From an uncultured Caryophanales bacterium (GTDB taxonomy: Bacteria; Bacillota_I; Bacilli_A; RF39; UBA660), in assembly GCA_947065955.1 (NCBI GenBank), contig CAMSXY010000079.1, forward strand, positions 1 through 5,868: a DNA stretch of 5,868 nucleotides. The letters run 5' to 3'. Below, in pieces: positions 1 through 4,404 of this stretch. A program made the position numbers and the translations under genes. The notes beneath the pieces are model-generated. The model did not search any database and was not told where the DNA came from. It saw only the letters and a list, made by a program, of their open reading frames with translations. Within the stretch, counting starts at the first letter, position 1, and every line of letters begins with the position of its first letter.

Positions 1-132
1 CAAGTGGTTATACGAAAAGTACAGGAGACTTGTGTCTTATGTATTCTTGTCCAAGCGGTTATACGAAAAATGGAAGTGGAAGTAGTTCAACTTGTACGAA
101 GACAACTACCACTACAGCAACATCTACTTGTC
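1..132 (+). repeat. 132-bp (44-codon) coding tandem repeat, copy A
   Basis: This copy begins at the window edge and recurs 132 bases later. It encodes two cysteine modules that share the TGTCCAAGYGGTTATACGAAAA core: a short one (CPSGYTKSTGDLC plus LMYS) and a long one (CPSGYTKNGSGSSSTC plus a Thr-rich linker). The module starts are therefore spaced 17 and then 27 codons apart. The array may continue to the left of the window. Confidence 0.9.
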
Positions 133-425
133 CAAGTGGTTATACGAAAAGTACAGGAGACTTGTGTCTTATGTATTCTTGTCCAAGTGGTTACACAAAA
201 AATGGAAGTGGAAGTAGTTCAACTTGTACGAAAACGACTACAACAAGTGCTTCTATAAGTAGATATTCTTGTTCTAGTGGAACTTTAAATGGATCGAAAT
301 GTTATTCTTGTTCCAGTGGAAGCTTAAGTGGAACCTCTTGTGTTTCTACTTCAACGGCTTCTCCAAATGTATCTTATTCTTGTCCAAATGGAGGATCCTT
401 GTCAGGAACAACTTGTTATTATTAA
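1..425 (+). CDS. Cysteine-rich tandem-repeat protein, C-terminal fragment (5' end outside window)
   Basis: The reading frame (codons from base 3) is open to the left edge and stops at TAA 423-425, leaving 140 complete codons of a longer gene. An internal TTG at 30 could be called as a start but lies inside a repeat, so it is not the real start. The fragment has 13 cysteines and is rich in Ser, Thr, Gly, Lys and Tyr. The cysteines form pairs in modules that begin C-P-S-G-Y-T-K or C-S-S-G and close 10 to 15 residues later: CPSGYTKSTGDLC and CPSGYTKNGSGSSSTC occur in alternation, followed by CSSGTLNGSKC, CSSGSLSGTSC and CPNGGSLSGTTC. Thr-rich linkers separate some modules, and the protein ends in Tyr-Tyr two residues after the last Cys. 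No membrane segment or LPXTG-like anchor is present in this part. Paired Cys and Ser/Thr linkers suggest an exported, disulphide-stabilised surface or secreted protein. That is inference, because the signal peptide would lie upstream. I do not recognise a named family. Confidence 0.8.
   Translation, partial: SGYTKSTGDLCLMYSCPSGYTKNGSGSSSTCTKTTTTTATSTCPSGYTKSTGDLCLMYSCPSGYTKNGSGSSSTCTKTTTTSASISRYSCSSGTLNGSKCYSCSSGSLSGTSCVSTSTASPNVSYSCPNGGSLSGTTCYY
133..264 (+). repeat. 132-bp (44-codon) coding tandem repeat, copy B
   Basis: Bases 133-187 are identical to 1-55. From 188 to about 245 the copy differs from copy A only at scattered third-codon positions (counterparts of 56, 62, 65, 101, 104, 110 and 113), all silent. 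After about 245 the linker diverges (S-A-S-I-S-R-Y in place of T-A-T-S-T), so the last 20 bases are only loosely repeat. Shorter degenerate cysteine modules follow at about 270-305, 309-340 and 384-416. Confidence 0.85.
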
Positions 426-450
426 AAGGCTTTTGCCTTTTTTTTGTTTT
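424..450 (+). terminator. Intrinsic terminator of the cysteine-rich repeat gene
   Basis: A seven-base-pair perfect stem, AAAAGGC (424-430) with GCCTTTT (435-441), closes a TTTT loop and runs straight into a T-rich tract. The left arm starts inside the TAA stop codon (423-425), so the terminator follows the gene with no spacer. It separates the repeat gene from the scpA operon. Confidence 0.85.
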
Positions 451-457
451 TATTTTA

Positions 458-466
458 TGTTATAAT
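458..466 (+). promoter_or_regulatory. Extended -10 promoter of the scpA-scpB-U32 operon
   Basis: TGT-TATAAT is a perfect extended -10 element (TGn at 458-460, TATAAT at 461-466). The bases where a -35 box would sit are the T tract of the upstream terminator and show no good TTGACA match, which suits an extended -10 promoter. Transcription would start near 473, giving a leader of only about 13 nt before the scpA ATG. Confidence 0.65.
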
Positions 467-485
467 CTAAAAGAGGTGTTTTGTT

Positions 486-1208
486 ATGGAATATAAGGTT
501 ATCATCAATGATTTTGAGGGTCCTCTTGATTTGCTTTTGCACTTAATTAAAGAATCTAATATTGATATCTTTGATATTCGTATTGAGGAAGTAACAAAAC
601 AATACTTTAATTTTATTCATAGGATGGAAGAGTTGAACTTAAATATTGCGAGTGAGTATTTAAGTATGGCAGCAGAACTTATCGAAATGAAATCAATGAC
701 TTTACTTCCTAAGAAAACGGATTTAAAAGAGGAAGAAGAAGATCCTAGAGAACAACTAATTGAACGACTTCTTGCTTATCAACAGTATAAAGAACTTTCT
801 TTGAAGTTAAAAGAAATGGAAGAAAATCGAAAACAAGTTTATACTAAAAATCCAACAGATCTTTCTATTTTTGAAGAAAAAAAAGAAATAACGGATGCTA
901 TTACGGTTGATTCTTTAATGGAAGCTTTTCAAAAATTTTTGGAAAAAAAAGAACTGCTTAAGCCACTTCATACGAAGATCGCTACAAAAGAGTACTCGGT
1001 TGAAAAAAGAAGTCTTGAAATTAAAGAAATATTAAAAGAAAAGAAAAGAGTTTCTTTTTTAGAACTATTTGATGTTATGACAAAAGATTTTGTTGTTGTT
1101 ACATTTCTTTCCATTTTGAGTCTTGCTAGAGATCAAGAACTTTGTATTTGCCAAGATCAAAATTTTAATACAATTTATTTAGAAGAAAAAAGGAGTATGT
1201 CATCATGA
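486..1208 (+). CDS. scpA: Segregation and condensation protein A (kleisin)
   Basis: ScpA is the kleisin subunit of bacterial condensin. It bridges the two heads of the SMC dimer and carries a ScpB dimer, acting on the nucleoid in chromosome compaction and segregation. The 240-residue product has the family hallmarks. Near the N-terminus is F-E-G-P-L-D-L-L-L-H-L-I (10-21), followed by D-I-F-D-I-R-I-E-E-V-T-K-Q-Y-F (27-41), the helical domain that binds the SMC neck. A helix around A-S-E-Y-L-S-M-A-A-E-L-I-E-M-K-S (55-70) comes next, then an acidic linker (K-E-E-E-E-D-P-R, 81-88), and a C-terminal winged-helix domain (about 165-235) with the V-V-V-T-F-L-S-I-L motif (203-211). The length is close to that of Bacillus ScpA (about 250). 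The ATG is supported by GAGGTG at 473-478, 7 nt upstream. The gene is first in its operon and overlaps scpB by 4 nt. It looks intact. Confidence 0.96.
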   Translation: MEYKVIINDFEGPLDLLLHLIKESNIDIFDIRIEEVTKQYFNFIHRMEELNLNIASEYLSMAAELIEMKSMTLLPKKTDLKEEEEDPREQLIERLLAYQQYKELSLKLKEMEENRKQVYTKNPTDLSIFEEKKEITDAITVDSLMEAFQKFLEKKELLKPLHTKIATKEYSVEKRSLEIKEILKEKKRVSFLELFDVMTKDFVVVTFLSILSLARDQELCICQDQNFNTIYLEEKRSMSS

Positions 1209-1768
1209 ATCTGATAGGAGTTTTAGAAGGTATTTTATTTGTTGTTGGGGATGAAGGAATTTCTATTTCTGATTTAAAAAATATTTTGGAAGTAGATGAA
1301 TCCAAAATTAAATCTTTATTGGACATTTTAAAAAAACGTTATGAAAGTGTAGAAAGTGGCTTTGTTTTAGAGTGCTTTGGAGAAAAGTTTAAACTTATGA
1401 CCAAAAAGGAACATAAACACTATTATCAAAAGTTAGTTTTAAAGGAGCAAGATGAAAAATTGACACCAGGAGCTCTTGAGGTACTTGCTATTATTGCTTA
1501 TAACGGACCTATTACACGTATTGAAGTAGAGGAAATTCGAGGAGTCAACAGTTCTCATTTTATTCATCGTTTATTATATAAAGATTTAATTGAAGAAAAA
1601 GGTCGTTCGGAATTACCTGGAAAACCAATTCTTTATGGAGTTACAGATACTTTTTTAGATTATTTGGGGTTACATTCTTTAGAAGATTTACCACAAGTTC
1701 TTCCTGTTCAAGAAAAAAAAGAAGAAATTGGATTATTTGAATCTAGATATCAAGAGATAGATTCTTAA
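1205..1768 (+). CDS. scpB: Segregation and condensation protein B
   Basis: ScpB is a dimeric winged-helix protein that binds the ScpA linker and completes the SMC-ScpAB condensin complex. The 187-residue product matches the usual family length (about 180-200). It has an N-terminal winged helix (about 1-75, starting M-N-L-I-G-V-L-E-G-I-L-F-V-V-G). A second winged helix carries the most conserved stretch: L-T-P-G-A-L-E-V-L-A-I-I-A-Y (86-99), P-I-T-R-I-E-V-E-E-I-R-G-V-N-S (102-116), then E-L-P-G-K-P-I-L-Y-G-V-T-D-T-F-L (136-151) and G-L-H-S-L-E-D-L-P (155-163). The start ATG lies in an ATGA overlap with the scpA stop, implying translational coupling, and AGGAG at 1191-1195 sits 9 nt upstream. 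The C-terminal tail after 165 is charged and poorly conserved, as is normal. It is intact. Confidence 0.96.
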   Translation: MNLIGVLEGILFVVGDEGISISDLKNILEVDESKIKSLLDILKKRYESVESGFVLECFGEKFKLMTKKEHKHYYQKLVLKEQDEKLTPGALEVLAIIAYNGPITRIEVEEIRGVNSSHFIHRLLYKDLIEEKGRSELPGKPILYGVTDTFLDYLGLHSLEDLPQVLPVQEKKEEIGLFESRYQEIDS

Positions 1769-1778
1769 GGGAGATTGT

Positions 1779-3968
1779 ATGAAAAAGGTTGAAATATTAT
1801 CCCCTGTTGGAGGGATGCATGTTTTAAATGCAGCCATAGAAGGGGGAGCGGATGCAGTTTATTTAGGTGGAAAACAATTTGGTGCTCGTAATTATGCTGA
1901 TAATTTTGATTTGGAGGAAATGAAAAGTGTAATTTTAAAATGCCACCTTTATGGTATAAAAGTATATGTGACTTTAAATACTTCCATTTATGAAAGAGAA
2001 GTTTCTTCGTTTATGGAATATGTTGATTTTCTTTGTTCGAATGGGGTTGACGCTTTGATTATGCAAGATTTGGGAATGATCGATCTTGTTCATAAAACTT
2101 ACCCCTCTTTAGAGTTACATGGTTCTACACAGATGCATATTCATACGTTAGAAGGGGCTTTGTTTGCTAAAAGAATCGGTCTTAAGAGAATCGTTCTTGC
2201 TAGAGAAACGTCTATTTCTGTTATTTGTGAAATTAAAAAGAAAGTTGATATTGAAATTGAAGTTTTTGTTCATGGAGCTTTATGTATGAGCTATTCTGGC
2301 CAATGTCTTATGAGTTATTTGACACATGGTAGAAGTGGAAATCGAGGAACTTGTTCGCAATGTTGTCGACTTCCTTATCAAGTGGATGGAGATTCTCTTT
2401 ATATTTTAAGTATGAAGGATTTGTGTACTTTAGAACATTTAGATAAGCTTGTTGCTCTTGGAATTGATAGTTTTAAAATTGAAGGTCGCATGAAAAGTCC
2501 CGAATACGTTTATTTAACAACATTTTTGTATCAAAAATACACAAAACAATATCAGGAAACTGGAATGCTTTTTGTAGATAAACAGGATCTTATTGATCTT
2601 CAGAAGATTTTTTCTAGATCTTTTACACCTGGGTATATGTTTGAGAAGAATTATGAAAATATTACAAACGATTATCGAGGAAATCATATGGGGATTCCTA
2701 TTGGTAAAGTGGTAAACGTTAAGAATCGAATTTTTATTAAGCTTTCTGCTTCGGTTAGGCAAGGGGATGCGATTCGAATTCTTCATTCTAAAAGGGATGT
2801 TGGAGGTTATTTAAATTATATTTATAAAAAAGAAAATTTAGTCAAAGAAGCAAAGGCTGGGGATGTTATTTCCATTCCTTATATGGCAGGAGTGTCTGTT
2901 TTGGATGAGGTTTTAAAAACAGTTGATATTTCTTTGCAAAAGCATCTTCAAAAGATAATAGAAAATCGAAAAAGAAAAGTTGTTTTAAAGGGAACTTTGT
3001 GGATTCAAATTGGTGAGCCTATTTCTTTTACACTTTTTGATGGTAAAAGTAAAGTGCAGGTTCAAAGTTCTTATCTTGTGCAAAAGGCATCTAATGCTCC
3101 TTTAACGAAACAAAGGATTGAAATGCAGATGAAGAAATTGGGTGATAGTGTTTTTTCATTAGAAGAATTGGATATTAATATGGAGGAGTCTATTTTCATT
3201 CCTATTCATGTTTTAAATGAACTTCGAAGAGAGGCTACCCTAAAATTAGAGGAGAAAAGATGTGAAGGAAAAGTCTATGAGAAAAAAAATTATTTTCTTG
3301 AAGTTCCCTTTTTTCCACAAGAAAAAACCAAAAGTATTGTTCTTTTGGATGATAGTTTTTTTGATGAAGTTTTAAAAGAAAATTTTTCTAATATTTATTT
3401 TGAAGAATATGATCAATACCAAAAATGGCAACAATATTCGAATGTTGGATTTCGACTTCCAAGGATAGAACCACCTTTTTATGCAGCCTCTTCTTTTTTA
3501 GTTGGAGAAGTTGGTAGTATTTTAAGAGGAAAATGTTCTACGGATTATAGTTTTAATGTGTTTAATTCTTATACAGTTGCTCTTCTTCATAGTATGGGGG
3601 TAGGGAAGGTAACTTTATCTATTGAACTATCTGAGGAAGATATTAAAGAACTAATCGAAAAGTATCGCCTTCGTTATCATAAAAATCCTTCTTTGTCTTT
3701 TTTTCTTTATGGAAGGGTAGAGGCTATGGTTATGAAAATGGATTTTTTGAAGAAGTATCAAAAAGATTCTATAGAGATAATCGATTCTTATAATCATTCT
3801 TTTCTTTTAAAGAAAAAAGATTATTACACGGTTTTATACGATAAGACTGTTCGAAATTTAAAGGCTTCTTCTTATTATGCTTTGGGGATTTTGGATGTTT
3901 GCTTTTTTGTCTCTAATAAAAATGAGTGGGATTTTCTTAAAAAAAATTTAAAATTTATTGGAGAATAA
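1779..3968 (+). CDS. U32 family peptidase-like protein with DUF3656-type region (RlhA-like)
   Basis: The 729-residue protein has an N-terminal U32 domain (about 3-300). It opens with V-E-I-L-S-P-V-G-G and G-G-A-D-A-V-Y-L-G-G (22-31) and contains the U32 signature EVFVHGALCMSYSGQCLMS (161-179). G-N-R-G-T-C-S-Q-C-C-R-L-P-Y (187-200) follows, then S-F-K-I-E-G-R-M-K-S (231-240). C169, C176, C192 and C196 fit the conserved cysteines of this family; C195 is extra. Residues about 385-500 resemble DUF3656, including K-K-L-G-D-S-V-F (452-459) and V-L-N-E-L-R-R-E-A (478-486), and a further conserved U32 C-terminal part follows (about 515-729). In E. coli, U32 proteins of this plan (RlhA, long form) are needed for 23S rRNA C2501 hydroxylation, and the short form TrhP for tRNA hydroxylation. 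An RNA-hydroxylation role, probably with a metal or Fe-S cofactor, is therefore more likely than proteolysis, though the exact substrate is not proven here. AAGGGAG at 1767-1773 overlaps the scpB stop and supports the ATG. The gene lies 10 nt after scpB and is probably cotranscribed. Confidence 0.9.
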   Translation: MKKVEILSPVGGMHVLNAAIEGGADAVYLGGKQFGARNYADNFDLEEMKSVILKCHLYGIKVYVTLNTSIYEREVSSFMEYVDFLCSNGVDALIMQDLGMIDLVHKTYPSLELHGSTQMHIHTLEGALFAKRIGLKRIVLARETSISVICEIKKKVDIEIEVFVHGALCMSYSGQCLMSYLTHGRSGNRGTCSQCCRLPYQVDGDSLYILSMKDLCTLEHLDKLVALGIDSFKIEGRMKSPEYVYLTTFLYQKYTKQYQETGMLFVDKQDLIDLQKIFSRSFTPGYMFEKNYENITNDYRGNHMGIPIGKVVNVKNRIFIKLSASVRQGDAIRILHSKRDVGGYLNYIYKKENLVKEAKAGDVISIPYMAGVSVLDEVLKTVDISLQKHLQKIIENRKRKVVLKGTLWIQIGEPISFTLFDGKSKVQVQSSYLVQKASNAPLTKQRIEMQMKKLGDSVFSLEELDINMEESIFIPIHVLNELRREATLKLEEKRCEGKVYEKKNYFLEVPFFPQEKTKSIVLLDDSFFDEVLKENFSNIYFEEYDQYQKWQQYSNVGFRLPRIEPPFYAASSFLVGEVGSILRGKCSTDYSFNVFNSYTVALLHSMGVGKVTLSIELSEEDIKELIEKYRLRYHKNPSLSFFLYGRVEAMVMKMDFLKKYQKDSIEIIDSYNHSFLLKKKDYYTVLYDKTVRNLKASSYYALGILDVCFFVSNKNEWDFLKKNLKFIGE

Positions 3969-3971
3969 TTT

Positions 3972-4008
3972 AAAAAATTGTTTGGAAAATTATTTCAAAC
4001 AACTTTTT
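3972..4008. terminator. Bidirectional intrinsic terminator between the U32 gene and xre
   Basis: The stem pairs 3972-3984 with 3996-4008. The inner TTGTTTG/CAAACAA is perfect, there is one A-C mismatch, and an A/T outer stem of five pairs completes it around an 11-nt A+T loop. The A run on the left and T run on the right supply a U tract in both directions. It lies between the U32 stop (3966-3968) and the convergent xre stop (4008-4010), which the right arm just touches, so both transcripts can share it. Confidence 0.8.
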
Positions 4009-4247
4009 TATATTTTTTCGCGTTTTTTGGGTTTATGTTTTACTGCTTTTTCATCTGTTCTTTGTGTTAAGTAATCTAAAGATACATTGTATAAATCGGC
4101 AAGTTGTATTAATATAGGAACGGGAAATGTCCTAAGACCATTTTCATATCGATTATACACAACTCGATTGATTTTCAGAAACTTCGAAACATAATCCTGT
4201 GTAAAATCATGATCCTCCCTTAAATTTTTAACCCTTTCAAAATACAT
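4008..4247 (-). CDS. Small Xre/Cro-C1-type helix-turn-helix regulator
   Basis: The 79-residue protein is essentially one HTH_3 (Cro/C1-type) DNA-binding domain at about residues 4-60. It reads R-V-K-N-L-R-E-D-H-D-F-T-Q-D-Y-V-S-K-F-L (5-24), then a recognition region I-N-R-V-V-Y-N-R-Y-E-N-G (26-37), then L-I-Q-L-A-D-L-Y-N-V-S-L-D-Y-L-T-Q-R-T-D (46-65). A short basic tail follows (K-H-K-P-K-K-R-E-K-I, 70-79). No metabolite-binding or peptidase domain is present, so it probably acts as a dimeric operator-binding repressor. I chose ATG 4247. A GTG three codons upstream (4256) is in frame but is itself part of the AGGTGG ribosome site at 4258-4253, which is 5 nt from the ATG. The gene is divergent from lonA and convergent with the U32 gene, and it may regulate itself and/or lonA. 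Its targets cannot be read from sequence alone. Confidence 0.9.
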   Translation of the reverse strand: MYFERVKNLREDHDFTQDYVSKFLKINRVVYNRYENGLRTFPVPILIQLADLYNVSLDYLTQRTDEKAVKHKPKKREKI

Positions 4248-4265
4248 ATTTACCACCTATTATCA

Positions 4266-4271
4266 ATTATA
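4266..4271 (-). promoter_or_regulatory. Candidate -10 box of the xre gene
   Basis: On the minus strand TATAAT occupies 4271 down to 4266, within GGATATAATTG. Transcription would begin near 4259, only about 12 nt before the ATG, with the AGGTGG site at the extreme 5' end. No convincing -35 hexamer is visible at 16-18 bp. A TG lies 2 nt upstream of the -10, one base off the extended -10 consensus. The promoter may be weak or activator-dependent, or the match may be chance in A+T-rich DNA. Confidence 0.45.
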
Positions 4272-4272
4272 T

Positions 4273-4305
4273 CCAGTAACCTGCTTGCCGTTTGCAGAAA
4301 GTAAC
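4273..4305. promoter_or_regulatory. Possible operator: AGTAAC direct repeats around a CTGC/GCAG inverted repeat
   Basis: Upstream of the xre -10 box, AGTAAC occurs at 4275-4280 and again at 4300-4305, 25 bp apart in the same orientation. Between them CTGC (4281-4284) and GCAG (4294-4297) form an inverted repeat around TTGCCGTTT. The core 4273-4297 has 14 G or C in 25 bases, well above its surroundings. The position over the xre -35 region suits an autoregulatory site, but no known operator consensus is matched. Confidence 0.3.
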
Positions 4306-4348
4306 TATATGAGTACAATTTTCTAATGATTTTTTTTTTAATAAAGAG

Positions 4349-4376
4349 TAGACAATTGTAAAATTTGTGTTATAAT
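4349..4376 (+). promoter_or_regulatory. lonA promoter (sigma-A type)
   Basis: TAGACA (4349-4354, five of six matches to TTGACA) is followed after 16 bp by TATAAT (4371-4376), preceded by TGT (4368-4370), which makes an extended -10. The predicted start is near 4383, giving a leader of about 22 nt. A run of ten T (4330-4339) lies upstream and could act as an UP-like element. No CIRCE inverted repeat and no tandem CtsR heptamer was seen, so the usual Gram-positive heat-shock operators are not evident. Confidence 0.75.
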
Positions 4377-4390
4377 AAAAAACAATTTGT
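4352..4390. promoter_or_regulatory. Candidate paired operator ACAA-(0-1 nt)-TTGT flanking the lonA -10
   Basis: Two short perfect palindromes bracket the lonA -10 box. ACAATTGT (4352-4359) overlaps the end of the -35, and ACAATTTGT (4382-4390) lies at the predicted transcript start, just before the ribosome site. Their centres are about 30 bp apart, close to three helical turns, so a dimeric regulator could occupy both from one face. Short A+T palindromes arise easily by chance in this background. Confidence 0.3.
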
Positions 4391-4404
4391 TGGAGGTGTA
4401 TGCA

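Noticed and set aside
4..258. Open frame rich in Val/Leu/Gln overlapping the cysteine-rich repeat gene
   Set aside because: It is a shifted-frame reading of the 132-bp repeat with no ribosome site. The frame ending at 425 has coherent Cys modules, silent-only differences between copies and a terminator at its stop.
299..496. 65-codon frame running from the repeat gene through the terminator into scpA
   Set aside because: It crosses an intrinsic terminator and a promoter, has no family resemblance and is a shadow of the repeat gene.
1206..1208. Possible mycoplasma-type code (TGA as Trp), since scpA would extend only a few codons past its TGA
   Set aside because: Every Trp codon read in the U32 and lonA genes is TGG, no internal TGA was met, and the ATGA overlap with scpB is a classic coupled stop/start.
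2514..2786. 90-codon minus-strand frame inside the U32 gene
   Set aside because: It is antisense to a strongly conserved coding region, and its basic, Ile/Asn-rich composition is typical of antisense A+T-rich DNA.
4254..4256. GTG as the start codon of the xre gene
   Set aside because: It lies within the AGGTGG ribosome site that is correctly spaced for the ATG at 4247.
4309..4326. Tiny ATG-to-TAA frame of five codons in the xre-lon gap
   Set aside because: It is too short, has no ribosome site, and is expected by chance in A+T-rich DNA.
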